Position numbers and translations under genes: made by a program. Below the pieces are notes generated by a model. It searched no databases, had not been told where the DNA came from, and saw only the letters and a program-made list of their open reading frames with translations. DNA of 64,000 nt from Mucilaginibacter conchicola (GTDB lineage: Bacteria; Bacteroidota; Bacteroidia; Sphingobacteriales; Sphingobacteriaceae): assembly GCF_003432115.1 (NCBI RefSeq), contig NZ_QWDC01000004.1:765-64764 (forward strand). The letters are read 5' to 3'. Within the stretch, counting starts at the first letter, position 1, and each line of letters starts with the position of its first letter. Positions 45,173 through 53,980 of the stretch are shown here, one piece after another.

Positions 45173-46546
45173 ATGAGCTTTTTTTTTGATAAACCCCTGC
45201 CATCAGGTGCGACCGATCCGGGTCCCGTGACGGCGAGGATGGTATTTTTAGACGCTTTGCGCGGATTCGCCCTGTTCGGTATCCTGGTTATGAACATCAT
45301 GGAAATGGGCCAGCCCACCTTTTTTTATTTCGGAATGGATCCCGCACGCCCTCTCACGGGCGCTAACTTTTACACCTGGTTTTACGGCTCGCTTTTCTGT
45401 GAAGGTTCGATGCGTGGCCTGTTCTCTATGCTGTTTGGCGCGGGTACACTGCTGCTGCTGGACCGGCTGGAGGTAAAATATAATACACTGGCTGCCGATA
45501 TTTATTACCGCCGCGTCCTTTGGCTGATCGCATTTGGATTGTTGAATAGCTTCGTTTTTCTGTGGTTCGGTGATGTGTTGTATTTTTATGGCCTCCTCGC
45601 CCTTTTTCTATACCCGTTCCGGAAGCTTTCTGCCCGGCAATTGATGTTGCCGGTATTTTTTCTGCTGGCGTTCGGTGTTTTCCGCGAATCCCGCCCGCTT
45701 CTTGAGAAACAGGAAACCATTCGCAACGGACGGACTGCTGAGGCGCGTGTTCGCCGCCATCAAAACCTGACCGCCGAAAGCCGCGCCGACCTCGAAAAAT
45801 GGCAAACCCTGAAAAAACAGAATGAAATTTCCGCCTTCAACGCTGCGGTAAAAGACGAAACATTCAAAAGGACTGCCTCCGGGGTCAGCGGATTGATCTC
45901 CTGGACGACCGAAACCAATATTTGGTGGGAAAGTACGTTCCTGTATAACAACTGGTGGGATATTTCCCTGATGTTCTTTTTGGGAATGGCGTTTTACCGA
46001 TCGGGTTTTCTGCTGGGTAAAGCACGCACCGCCACTTATGTGCTGGTCTCGTTTGTTGGGCTTTCTGTGGGTTTAGGGTACAAATTCTTCGAATTGAAAG
46101 CCATGTACCGTGCTCAGTTCGACGACGTGCAACTGGCGGAGGGCGCGTGGCCGGTCGCTATGAACCAGATCAGGAGGGTTTTTCAGGTCTCCGGCTACGT
46201 ATCCTTGCTTATCCTGCTGTATAGGCTTCGTCCATTCCGCAGCCTGTTCAATATTTTTGCACCCGCCGGCCGCGCCGCGTTATCGAATTATCTTTTCCAA
46301 TCGGTCATCGCCGCGCTGGTCTTTTACGCCCTGGGCATCTTCGGCAAACCGGAGCGGTATGAATTGTTCGGGATCGCGGCGGGTATATTTATCATCCAGT
46401 TGGTCACCAGCTATCTCTGGTTAAAATATTTCTTTTTCGGACCATTCGAATGGCTCTGGCGTACCCTGACCTATCAGCAGTTGCAACCTTTTAAAAGGCC
46501 TTCACGGAATCAGGTCGGTACAGGGGGCTCAAAATCACCACAATAG
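45173..46546 (+). CDS. DUF418-domain membrane protein
   Basis: This 457-residue protein has about eight to ten membrane helices. It begins with the DUF418 hallmark 'FLDALRGFALFGILVMNI' and ends with the DUF418 domain (about 260-430, 'GRAALSNYLFQSVIAALVFY'). A charged soluble insert at about 175-235 separates the halves. DUF418/YeiB proteins are presumed transporters or acyl-transferase relatives; function unknown. A single gene, promoter not clear. Confidence 0.9.
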   Translation: MSFFFDKPLPSGATDPGPVTARMVFLDALRGFALFGILVMNIMEMGQPTFFYFGMDPARPLTGANFYTWFYGSLFCEGSMRGLFSMLFGAGTLLLLDRLEVKYNTLAADIYYRRVLWLIAFGLLNSFVFLWFGDVLYFYGLLALFLYPFRKLSARQLMLPVFFLLAFGVFRESRPLLEKQETIRNGRTAEARVRRHQNLTAESRADLEKWQTLKKQNEISAFNAAVKDETFKRTASGVSGLISWTTETNIWWESTFLYNNWWDISLMFFLGMAFYRSGFLLGKARTATYVLVSFVGLSVGLGYKFFELKAMYRAQFDDVQLAEGAWPVAMNQIRRVFQVSGYVSLLILLYRLRPFRSLFNIFAPAGRAALSNYLFQSVIAALVFYALGIFGKPERYELFGIAAGIFIIQLVTSYLWLKYFFFGPFEWLWRTLTYQQLQPFKRPSRNQVGTGGSKSPQ

Positions 46547-46602
46547 GGGATTGGCAGATCATTGGAATTGCCTGAAATTTACGCAGCTTTAAACTACCTG
46601 TT

Positions 46603-47457
46603 ATGATGGAACACTTCGCTGCCGCAGTATCCGGCGGAAAATATATCGACGTTTCGGGCGGGCGTAAATTACATGTTACCGATATCGGAAACGGGCGGCC
46701 CATTTTGTTAATACCCGGGCTGCCGATGAGCAACGAGATCTTCGGGCCGACCTCCGTTTTTTTAGCTGACGCCGGGTTCCGCGCGATCAGCATCACCCTG
46801 AGCGGGTTCGGTTTATCCGATCCGGCTGAACATTACCCCGTCGAAATGCATGCGGCTGATATCGATCAGGTGATCAGCATACTTGACCTCGAAAATGTTG
46901 TCCTGGCGGGCTATTCTTACGGTGGTGTTATCGCAGCATATTATGCTGCCGTATATTCTTCAACCCGGTTGACCCATCTGATGCTGATCAGCGCGAACGT
47001 ACCAAAGTACAGCAGTTCTGAGGATTTTCCATTCGGTATGGAAAAGGACGCCATTGATCAGCTGAATGGGTTCATCCGCTCGGACATGCCCGCAAATCTG
47101 GACCTGTATGGTCCTGTTTTTGCATTAACAGAAGCGGAAATGCCAAAAGCAACGGCGGAATGGCTGACAGCGATCAACCTGCAGACCACGCCGGAAGGGA
47201 TCAGTGAGGGTCTCTCATTGCTGCGAGATACTGATCTGAGACAGCAATTTGGGAATATCAGGGTACCGGTGACGATCATGCACGGCCGGACGGATACCAT
47301 GGTGCCGTTCGAGATCGCGGAGCAGGCTTTTGCATTATTATCCAATGCGGAGATGATCACTTTTGAAGAAGGCGGGCACTGGTTCATTTTTACTGGACAG
47401 GAGGTTTTTCATCAGGCCTTGCTGAAAACGCTTCTCGAGTGTGTTCCCCACGCCTGA
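46603..47457 (+). CDS. alpha/beta hydrolase
   Basis: This 284-residue cytoplasmic protein has 'LLIPGLPMSNEIF' (oxyanion region), nucleophile Ser in 'AGYSYGGV', Asp in 'HGRTDTMVP' and catalytic His in 'EGGHWFIF'. It is of the Ser-type hydrolases. ATG choice between 46603 and 46606 is open. It lies 56 bases after DUF418 and may share the transcript. Confidence 0.88.
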   Translation: MMEHFAAAVSGGKYIDVSGGRKLHVTDIGNGRPILLIPGLPMSNEIFGPTSVFLADAGFRAISITLSGFGLSDPAEHYPVEMHAADIDQVISILDLENVVLAGYSYGGVIAAYYAAVYSSTRLTHLMLISANVPKYSSSEDFPFGMEKDAIDQLNGFIRSDMPANLDLYGPVFALTEAEMPKATAEWLTAINLQTTPEGISEGLSLLRDTDLRQQFGNIRVPVTIMHGRTDTMVPFEIAEQAFALLSNAEMITFEEGGHWFIFTGQEVFHQALLKTLLECVPHA

Positions 47458-47580
47458 CCGCCTCGTCAAATTAGAAACGATGCATGATGACAATGCGGGA
47501 CGGGGGATGGAATGTTTTAATGAGCACACCAGAGATCAATGCACTATACAACTATCTTAAAACAAGTAATAAACAAGCAA

Positions 47581-48072
47581 ATGAAGAAGTACTTTTTAAT
47601 TAGTGTACTGGCACTGGCATCATGTGCCGGTAACAGTGACAAGAAAACCGATACGACCACCGTGGCGGGCGGAGATACGTCAGCCGGTTCCGCTGCTGCT
47701 CCCTCGCAGGATAGGGATCAATGTTTTGTACTGACAGAAGGTACGGCAGGTCAGGATACCACTGCGGTACACCTGGTCATAGCGGGGGATAAAGTAACCG
47801 GGGAGATGAAATGGTCGCCGAAGGAAAAGGATAGCCGTAAAGGTACTTTAACGGGTGCCGTGAACGGTGATGAGGTCAAGGCTGTCTGGAGTTTTATGCA
47901 GGAAGGTGTAAAAGATTCGATCAATGTTGTATTCAAACTATCGGCACAGGAACTTGCCCAGAAGCCATTGAAAGCAGGCGCTGACGGCAGGCAGGTGACC
48001 GATGAAAGCAAAGGCTATACCCTGATCTATAAACCGGGGAATTGCGAAACATCTGCGGCAGCGCGCAGGTAA
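47581..48072 (+). CDS. lipoprotein of unknown function
   Basis: This 163-residue lipoprotein (lipobox ALASC, Cys about 15) has a Thr/Ala/Ser-rich linker and then a compact beta-rich domain ('DRDQCFVLTEGTAGQDTTAVHLVIAGDKVTGEM', in parts) with two Cys ('DQCFV' and 'PGNCET') that probably form a disulfide. The open frame extends to 47539 but the lipoprotein signal starts at 47581. A near-perfect 50-base hairpin follows. Confidence 0.8.
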   Translation: MKKYFLISVLALASCAGNSDKKTDTTTVAGGDTSAGSAAAPSQDRDQCFVLTEGTAGQDTTAVHLVIAGDKVTGEMKWSPKEKDSRKGTLTGAVNGDEVKAVWSFMQEGVKDSINVVFKLSAQELAQKPLKAGADGRQVTDESKGYTLIYKPGNCETSAAARR

Positions 48073-48102
48073 GCACGAGATCAGGTCCAGTTTGTTGACA
48101 GG

Positions 48103-48152
48103 ATACTACGAGGAGCGCCGTTAACTTTAACGGGGCTGGCTCCTCGTAGTAT
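48103..48152. other. long perfect hairpin after the lipoprotein gene
   Basis: ATACTACGAGGAGC (48103-48116) pairs exactly with GCTCCTCGTAGTAT (48139-48152), and inside it CCGTTAA pairs with TTAACGG (2-base loop), so nearly all 50 bases can fold. No T tract follows on either strand. It is a terminator-like or element-end structure; no companion copy was seen. Confidence 0.5.
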
Positions 48153-48363
48153 AGCATTACTGTGCCTCCCATGTCCTTTATTTAACGGCTGCAAGTTAAG
48201 GTTGGGTGAAGTAAATTACTGGATCCCCAACTGATGCTTCAGCGAAGCCCTGTGGCTTCACCGCAAAAAAAGAAAGCGGCCCGGAAGCCGCGATCTAACA
48301 CTAGAATACAAAAACATACACTGAACTCTGCACTGACGCGACAGGGAGATCTTCGGCCACAGG

Positions 48364-49053
48364 TCAAACGATATGAAAATTGATTGATTTGGCGACCAGC
48401 TCCGTGAGCGATGTGACCTGCAACTTTTCGTAAATATTTTTAATATGGCTCCGGACGGTTTCGTACGAGATATTCAGCTCTACTGCGGCCATTTTATAGC
48501 TTTTTCCCTTCACGATACAGCTGAGCACTTCTTTTTCTCTGGCGGTCAGCTTGTAATCTACCGTTGATAACTCGAAATGGCAATCCCGGCGTTTCATCAT
48601 TTCGATCACTTTTTTGGCAATCTGGGGGCTCATTGAAAATCCGCCCGAACGGATATCTTTGATCGATTGCAATAGCTTATCCCTTAGGTCACTCTTAAGA
48701 ATGTAACCGGATGCGCCCGCCTGTAAGGCATGGTAGATCTGCAGATTGTCCTCGTTGGAGGTCTGAATAAGTATCTGGATCTGCGGGAGTTCCTCCCTTA
48801 ATCTTTCCACCGCCTGGATGCCTTTCAAACCTGCGGCGGATATGTCCATAATGACCAGGTCGGGCTCGGCGTGCAGTAAATTCCTGATGAAATTGTTGAC
48901 GTTATTATAAATGCCAACGATCTCGATAGAAACCTCGGGGCGAAGGATATTTAAAATATTATTCCTTACATTTTTATTTTCTTCAAACACAGCGACCCGC
49001 GTCAACTGACGGGTTGCCGGTGTCGTCTGAACCTGATATATTTCTTCTTGCAT
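48364..49053 (-). CDS. NarL/LuxR-type response regulator (orphan)
   Basis: This 229-residue protein has a receiver with acidic pocket Glu-Glu ('AVFEENKNV', where Asp-Asp is usual), acceptor Asp70 in 'LVIMDIS', Lys in 'YILKSDL', and a C-terminal LuxR helix-turn-helix ('YKLTAREKEVLSCIVKGKSY', 'NISYETVRSHIKNIYEKL'). No kinase is adjacent. Its promoter region carries GGGG/CCCC repeats like those upstream of other nearby genes, so it may autoregulate. Confidence 0.92.
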   Translation of the reverse strand: MQEEIYQVQTTPATRQLTRVAVFEENKNVRNNILNILRPEVSIEIVGIYNNVNNFIRNLLHAEPDLVIMDISAAGLKGIQAVERLREELPQIQILIQTSNEDNLQIYHALQAGASGYILKSDLRDKLLQSIKDIRSGGFSMSPQIAKKVIEMMKRRDCHFELSTVDYKLTAREKEVLSCIVKGKSYKMAAVELNISYETVRSHIKNIYEKLQVTSLTELVAKSINFHIV

Positions 49054-49441
49054 AACAATTTTCTTTTACAACACGGTTTGCTTCCTACTAAAGTGATGGG
49101 GTTATAGGTCGATACTACCAGATCCGGGTTTTGCATTGTTTGCCCGGCTTTTGCTCAAATGACGTTTTAAATGCGAACACTCGCCACAACAAACCCGCTG
49201 AGTTCGGCACATTAGTCTTTGAAGCCGACAATATGAGGGGTTTACCCTCCGCCTAAAAGGGGTATTATGTCACAATTTTGAGAGATCACCAACACGATCT
49301 TTAAGATCTTACATTTATGCAGGTGCTCAGTTGGTGGCTCCGAAATGCTTTAAAATGAAAACCCGAACATTTACCTTAAAGGTTGATTCGGGTTTAATGA
49401 CCGCGCTTGTGTCAAACTTGCAAGCAGGTATGTTTCGGGCG
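49054..49441. other. intergenic region: regulator promoter and a terminator
   Basis: These 388 bases hold the upstream region of the NarL-type gene, with an inverted repeat GAGGG...CCCTC (49235-49249) and AAAAGGGGTATT (49255-49266), and a terminator for the DsbD-N-like gene at 49359-49395. No coding frame is convincing. Confidence 0.5.
49359..49395 (-). terminator. Rho-independent terminator of the DsbD-N-like gene
   Basis: On the minus strand AAACCCGAA / TTCGGGTTT, a perfect 9-bp stem with an inner ACCTT/AAGGT pairing, is followed by TTCATTTT. It lies 47 bases downstream of the stop at 49442. Confidence 0.7.
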
Positions 49442-49903
49442 TTAGCGATTTTCGGAGCCAGTTGGGACACTAAGCGTTACGTTTTCCGGTGACAGGCAAA
49501 TATGGTCATTGAGAGCCATATAACCGATCTTTACCTTGATTGGCCCGGCATTTGATGATCTGCGGATCCTTTGCGTAAAAGTTACAGTCCCTGTAAAATA
49601 GCCGAGGTTCTTTTGATAAGAGTCTTCGTACTCGATGATAGGCTTAACACTTTTAAGTGGTCCGATCAACTGATAGCCTGTGGCGGGAAGAAATTGGATG
49701 GTCGTAGGGATCGGCCCGAATGAATATTTTTCTGTGGAATAAATGCGCCAGCCACTTGCGATATGCGCGGTTATCATTACCTGGATCTCGTTTCTTTCGA
49801 TCTTACGCGATCCGACTTCAAACCATACCGGGGGATTTATCCGGCCGGCATCTGCCTTTACAGCGCAGAGGAGCAGCGCAAGGAATATAGCTTTTTTGAA
49901 CAT
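49442..49903 (-). CDS. stand-alone DsbD N-terminal-domain-like protein
   Basis: This 153-residue protein (ATG 49903) has a signal peptide (residues 3-18, cut near AVKADA) and a beta-sandwich like the N-terminal domain of DsbD ('ITAHIASGWRIYS', 'YFTGTVTFTQRI'). In DsbD the motif near the end has two Cys (MxCxDxxCLPP type); here it reads 'YMALNDHICLSPENVTLSVP' with one Cys, so the usual redox pair is incomplete. No DsbD membrane part follows. It may be a binding domain or a thiol partner of another protein. Confidence 0.75.
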   Translation of the reverse strand: MFKKAIFLALLLCAVKADAGRINPPVWFEVGSRKIERNEIQVMITAHIASGWRIYSTEKYSFGPIPTTIQFLPATGYQLIGPLKSVKPIIEYEDSYQKNLGYFTGTVTFTQRIRRSSNAGPIKVKIGYMALNDHICLSPENVTLSVPTGSENR

Positions 49904-49924
49904 AAAAAAGGTAGATGTAATGAA

Positions 49925-49955
49925 TGAGAAAATAGCCCCCGGATTATGGGGGCGT
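49925..49955 (-). terminator. terminator of the glycosyltransferase gene
   Basis: On the minus strand GCCCCC-ATAATCC-GGGGGC is followed by TATTTTCTC. It lies 17 bases past the glycosyltransferase stop. Its tail GGGGGCTATTTTCTC is identical to that of the structured element at 44944. Confidence 0.7.
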
Positions 49956-49971
49956 GAAAAAAACGTCATCT

Positions 49972-51300
49972 TCAGGAAACCTTGCTCGCACTGACAAGTT
50001 CAGAAAGGATACTGGTACATATTGCCGGCGCATCATAGTGCTCCATTTCCCCGGCAAGTGCGATGACGTTTGTCTTAAACTGCGGATCTGTTATGACCCT
50101 TTCTACAGCTTCTTTTATTTGGGTATGATTCGGTCGTTCTGTACCCAGATCGATGCCATATTTAAAATAGCCGACACGCGCGCAGATCTCAGCTTTTCCC
50201 TCGTGCAGACCTGCACATACCATAGGAAGGTGGTGCCCGATAGCCATCAGTGTACCGCCGTATCCCCCGTTTGTGATGTAGACATCGGCATGAGGCATGA
50301 CCTGATCGAAAGGTATAAAGTCTTTGATGATCACATTGTCATATGGGTAATCGTTTGCTAACTTTTCCGTTTCAAAGCCACCGGTAGTAACGATCACAAG
50401 ATATTCGGAGTTTTTAAACGTTTCGAGCGTCGGAATGATCAATTTGCTCACATCTCCCTCAATGGTACCCTGTGTCACCAATAACACTTTCTCATATTTC
50501 TTCAATCGCTCGTCGGTCCACTTCTCTTCTTTTCGGGGATCACTGTAGGGTAACAAGGCTCCGATGAATTCTATATTTGCTCCAGGTTTGCTCCTGGTAT
50601 ATTCGAAAGACGGGGTCCCGATCTGCAGATAACGGTCTGGCGCCTTCGTCATGATGTCGAAAAAGTTCACGCCTTTATGAGCAATCCCGTGCGCATCGAG
50701 CAGGGTGATCAGGCGATCGGTGCTTTCTTTATAAACTTCTTCGCGGAACATCGCCCTAACCTCGACCATTCTCATCATTTCCTCGTGTGTGGACGGGGGA
50801 TAAAAACCTGGACCGTACGGGCCCAATTCTTCATCATCCTCCGATAGAGGGATGATGCCTATGGCTACTACCGGAACATCCAACCTCGCACTCAGGTAAG
50901 GTAGGGCAGGGAACATATTATCTACGATCACAGCATCGAACGAAAAATCTTTCCGTATTTCAATGATGTCCGCTAACTGATCAGGACCGGGCTCGATGAA
51001 AACATTGATCATATCGAAGTTTACTTTCTCCCCTGCGGTCTGGAACGCATTGCGTTCAGGGAAAATCTCATTCAGTGTTTCTCCGTTAATATCCTTCGCG
51101 AATTTAAACGGATAGTTCACTATTCCCATACTGTCCAGTTTATTCTTGTAGATACCGGACGTATACCACTTTACCTCACAGCCAATGTCGGAAAGATATT
51201 TCGCCAGGCCTGTTAAAGGTTTGAAATGACCGTCTGCAGCAACCGTAGCGATCAGTATCTTCTTATTTTGTAGTCCGTTTTGTTCCAGTTGTGATTTCAT
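49972..51300 (-). CDS. GT1/MGT-type glycosyltransferase
   Basis: This 442-residue soluble protein has the two-domain GT-B pattern of UDP-glycosyltransferases: an acceptor half starting 'ILIATVAADGHFKPLTGLA' and a donor half with 'LLVTQGTIEGDVSKL' and the signature 'YITNGGYGGTLMAIGHHLPMV' (split here as NGGYGGTLMA and GHHLPMV) then 'EGKAEICARVGYFKYG'. Such enzymes add a sugar to small hydrophobic molecules such as macrolides or polyketides. Substrate unknown. It is divergent from the SDR/thioesterase/MFS run and may belong to it. Confidence 0.9.
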   Translation of the reverse strand: MKSQLEQNGLQNKKILIATVAADGHFKPLTGLAKYLSDIGCEVKWYTSGIYKNKLDSMGIVNYPFKFAKDINGETLNEIFPERNAFQTAGEKVNFDMINVFIEPGPDQLADIIEIRKDFSFDAVIVDNMFPALPYLSARLDVPVVAIGIIPLSEDDEELGPYGPGFYPPSTHEEMMRMVEVRAMFREEVYKESTDRLITLLDAHGIAHKGVNFFDIMTKAPDRYLQIGTPSFEYTRSKPGANIEFIGALLPYSDPRKEEKWTDERLKKYEKVLLVTQGTIEGDVSKLIIPTLETFKNSEYLVIVTTGGFETEKLANDYPYDNVIIKDFIPFDQVMPHADVYITNGGYGGTLMAIGHHLPMVCAGLHEGKAEICARVGYFKYGIDLGTERPNHTQIKEAVERVITDPQFKTNVIALAGEMEHYDAPAICTSILSELVSASKVS

Positions 51301-51498
51301 GACGCTTTTTAATTATTGATTAAAATTTATCTCCGGCAAATTTGTCGCAACCAACCCCTTCTATATATCCCCTAATTCGGTGAATTTGCCATCTTACAAT
51401 ATTTTAATTAAGCCAGAAATAGTTTTGGACCACACCTTAACCGGTTTCGGGGTTGCATATACCCTCTATTGGTTATAAATAGTCATTTGAGGACCGTT

Positions 51499-51506
51499 TA
51501 ATTTTG
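51499..51506 (+). promoter_or_regulatory. candidate -7 box upstream of the 97-residue gene
   Basis: TAATTTTG matches TAnnTTTG and lies 36 bases before the start at 51542. No good TTG -33 box at the usual spacing was found. Confidence 0.4.
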
Positions 51507-51541
51507 TGGCCTGTTACGGAGTACAGTAATGTTTAAAGATT

Positions 51542-51835
51542 ATGGAAGATAACAACAATGAACCGACCGACTTTCTTTTTAAAGCCGGATTTGTGAAAAT
51601 AAATGACGCTGGCCCGCGCCATGTGATAACTGACCCGGGACGCCTGGGTAGTTTAATAGCTATTTTCCTGAGGAATTTGCTGAAAGACAAACCTGAATTG
51701 AAGATCTTTCTAAAGCTTCAGCCCGGTGGTCCTGACGACAGGTTACTGGAGTCTTATTTTGAGGTCAGACCGGAAATCGAAAGGACGGATTTGACAGACT
51801 ATACGAGGAATTACTGGGTAGAACAACAAAGTTAA
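51542..51835 (+). CDS. small hypothetical protein
   Basis: This 97-residue soluble acidic protein ('DFLFKAGFVKINDAGPRHVITDPGRL') has no recognised family. It has no signal peptide or membrane segment. It is first in the run of plus-strand genes from 51.5 to 57.8 kb, 65 bases before an SDR gene, and divergent from the glycosyltransferase. Confidence 0.65.
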   Translation: MEDNNNEPTDFLFKAGFVKINDAGPRHVITDPGRLGSLIAIFLRNLLKDKPELKIFLKLQPGGPDDRLLESYFEVRPEIERTDLTDYTRNYWVEQQS

Positions 51836-51899
51836 CGGCGGAAAAATTCAAAACGGAAGTATTGGGAACAAGTTCCGGCGTAAAAAATCTAAAAATCTT

Positions 51900-52709
51900 A
51901 TGAAGAAAGTAATATTGGTGACCGGTGCTTCGGCGGGCATCGGCTTGGCGACCGCGACTACATTAGCCAACGAAGGGCACGCCGTTTATGGTACGAGCCG
52001 TACCATTGATGAGGGCGATAACTATCCGTTTACAGTGATCCGGATGGATGTCACGGATGATGTGTCTGTGCAAGCGGCAGTGCGGAAAATAATGTCAGAG
52101 GAAGGCAGGATAGATGTATTAATCAATAATGCAGGCAATGGTATTGCCGGAGCTTTGTATGATACACCGGTCGATGCTGCCAGGTCACAGTTCGAAGTCA
52201 ATTTTTTTGGCGTGATCAGAGTTAGCCGGACCGTCCTTCAGCTAATGATCCCGCGTCGCACCGGGCTGATCATTAACGTAAGTTCTATCGCCGGGCTTAT
52301 CGGTCTGCCCTACCAGGGCCTCTACAGCGCAAGCAAGTTCGCCATTGAGGGCTATTCACAAAGCCTGCGAATGGAACTCGCCAGCACAGGTATCCATATT
52401 GCAGTAATCAATCCGGGCGACTTCAGGACCGCATTTACCAATAACCGTCAGAAGCTGCCTTTCGATTTCCCGGATAATAGCCTGCGGAAAGATTACGAGT
52501 CAGCTCTGGCAAGTATGGAAAGGGATGAGGCAAAAGGGGGCGACCCGGCTCGTGTTGCATCAAGGATCAGCAGGATCGTCAATTCCGCCCGCCCGAAGCA
52601 AAACTACCCGGTCGGCGCGTTGGGTCAAACCATTGCCCCTTTACTAAAGGCCTTGCTTCCCGGTAAACTTTTCGTCAGATTGATGAATGACCACTATGGT
52701 CTTCGTTAA
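51900..52709 (+). CDS. SDR-family oxidoreductase
   Basis: This 269-residue protein has TGASAGIG near residue 8, 'INNAGNG', Ser in 'NVSSIAGLIG' and Tyr142/Lys146 in YSASKFA. It resembles the SDR group of ketoreductases and 'short chain dehydrogenase/reductase family 16C'-like enzymes. It lies 12 bases before the DUF3891 gene. NAD(P)-dependent; substrate unknown. Confidence 0.92.
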   Translation: MKKVILVTGASAGIGLATATTLANEGHAVYGTSRTIDEGDNYPFTVIRMDVTDDVSVQAAVRKIMSEEGRIDVLINNAGNGIAGALYDTPVDAARSQFEVNFFGVIRVSRTVLQLMIPRRTGLIINVSSIAGLIGLPYQGLYSASKFAIEGYSQSLRMELASTGIHIAVINPGDFRTAFTNNRQKLPFDFPDNSLRKDYESALASMERDEAKGGDPARVASRISRIVNSARPKQNYPVGALGQTIAPLLKALLPGKLFVRLMNDHYGLR

Positions 52710-52721
52710 GCGCCATTTGAT

Positions 52722-53450
52722 ATGATCGTCAATTATACAGCAGCGGGTTGGGAAGTTATCACCCAGCGCGCCCATGGTAATCTCTCCGGCATGATCGCCG
52801 CTCAATGGCTGCACGCTGAAAGAACGGAAAGATGGTTCGAGACAATGATCGCGGTAGCAGGACATGATGATGCCAGGCTCGAGCCTGATGGCCGTTCACT
52901 TCTGACAGCTATCGGTACCCCGCTTGATTTTCGGATGAACGGGTATGATCATGAACATTGCCGCCTCACACTAAGGTCTGCACTAAGTAAAAGCCGTTAC
53001 GTGGCGCTGCTGAGTTCTATGCACCTTGATTTTGTTTATGGGAAGCTTGCGCTTGGATCCGATGACGGCAGAACGCTGATGCAGGTAATGAGCGCGGACA
53101 GGGAAAATTGGCGCGAAGAATTGGGTATCACCGAAGTTCAGGCGCAGCGAGAATACCGCCTGCTCGAATTTTGCGATGCACTTTCATTACTGCTCTGCCA
53201 GCGCCACTATCAGCCTGAACGACGCAGGGTAGAGATCAGTACAGGACCGGACGGCCGGCCGAGATTCCTCATGCGGAGGGATGACGGAACGCTAAATGTC
53301 AGCCCCTGGCCTTTCGAGGCAGATCATTTCGTTGTCAATGTAGAAAGCCGAGTAATTCCCCAAGTGGTCTTTACAAATGATGAAGCGTTCCGTTTCGCCT
53401 ATGCATCCGCTACCGTGAAGATCAATAAATGGACCTTCAGCAAGAGCTGA
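52722..53450 (+). CDS. DUF3891-family protein
   Basis: This 242-residue protein matches DUF3891: 'WEVITQRAHGNLSGMIAAQWL', 'AVAGHDDAR', 'RYVALLSSMHLDFVYG' and 'FCDALSLLLCQ'. The His/Asp pattern (AxHxxL...HDD...H) is like a metal-dependent phosphohydrolase (HD-like) fold, which is an inference. The family is uncharacterised. It follows the SDR gene by 12 bases, so it is likely co-transcribed. Confidence 0.85.
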   Translation: MIVNYTAAGWEVITQRAHGNLSGMIAAQWLHAERTERWFETMIAVAGHDDARLEPDGRSLLTAIGTPLDFRMNGYDHEHCRLTLRSALSKSRYVALLSSMHLDFVYGKLALGSDDGRTLMQVMSADRENWREELGITEVQAQREYRLLEFCDALSLLLCQRHYQPERRRVEISTGPDGRPRFLMRRDDGTLNVSPWPFEADHFVVNVESRVIPQVVFTNDEAFRFAYASATVKINKWTFSKS

Positions 53451-53501
53451 TATCACCATATATAACCGCTTTTGGTGATTTACCGGCATAGGGACATCCT
53501 T

Positions 53502-53509
53502 TAATTTTG
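53502..53509 (+). promoter_or_regulatory. candidate -7 box upstream of the thioesterase gene
   Basis: TAATTTTG matches TAnnTTTG and ends 17 bases before the start at 53526, implying a short leader. The same octamer occurs before the gene at 51542. Confidence 0.4.
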
Positions 53510-53525
53510 CAGCAAATATCTGACT

Positions 53526-53954
53526 ATGGAATATCAAAAAATATATACTGCTAAGGATGAACATATAGATGTTCAGGGAATCATGGACGGGCTGTACTAT
53601 CCCTTTTACCTGGAATGGTGCAGGCATGATTTTATCCGAGATGTCCTTGGATTCGACCTTTATGCTGAAGCGGAAAAAGGAATCTACATGGTATTGTCCA
53701 GTTATAGCCTTCATTTCATCAGGTCGTTAAAAAAAGGCGATGAATTTATCGTGACCTGCGAAGTGTTTAAAGATAAAGGCGGCTCGCCAAAACTTCACTT
53801 TAAACAGACCATCTTACTAAATAAAAAAATCGTAACGAAGGCGGTATTTTCAGGAACATGCATCCCGGCTGCCGGAGGAAGGCCTTACCTGCCGGAATCA
53901 GTGGCCCACCTGCTGAAGGATGTACCTGAAATCCAAATAGACCACGCTTCCTGA
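53526..53954 (+). CDS. hot-dog-fold acyl-CoA thioesterase
   Basis: This 142-residue protein matches the 4HBT/YbgC-FadM family ('GIMDGLYYPFYLEWCRHDFIRDVLG', in parts, with the conserved Tyr and Trp-Cys-Arg segment, and 'YSLHFIRSLKKGDEFIV'). These enzymes cleave acyl thioesters or act as product-template-like units. It lies 26 bases before the next SDR start. Confidence 0.85.
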   Translation: MEYQKIYTAKDEHIDVQGIMDGLYYPFYLEWCRHDFIRDVLGFDLYAEAEKGIYMVLSSYSLHFIRSLKKGDEFIVTCEVFKDKGGSPKLHFKQTILLNKKIVTKAVFSGTCIPAAGGRPYLPESVAHLLKDVPEIQIDHAS

Positions 53955-53980
53955 TACAAGTGTCATTTTATTTCTCTCAT

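Noticed and set aside
44944-49941. 17-base direct repeat GAGAAAATAGCCCCCGG at 44944 and 49925 as possible att or element ends
   Set aside because: Both copies form the tail of hairpins read on the minus strand, so a shared terminator tail explains them; a 17-base match in 64 kb is not strong evidence of transposition.
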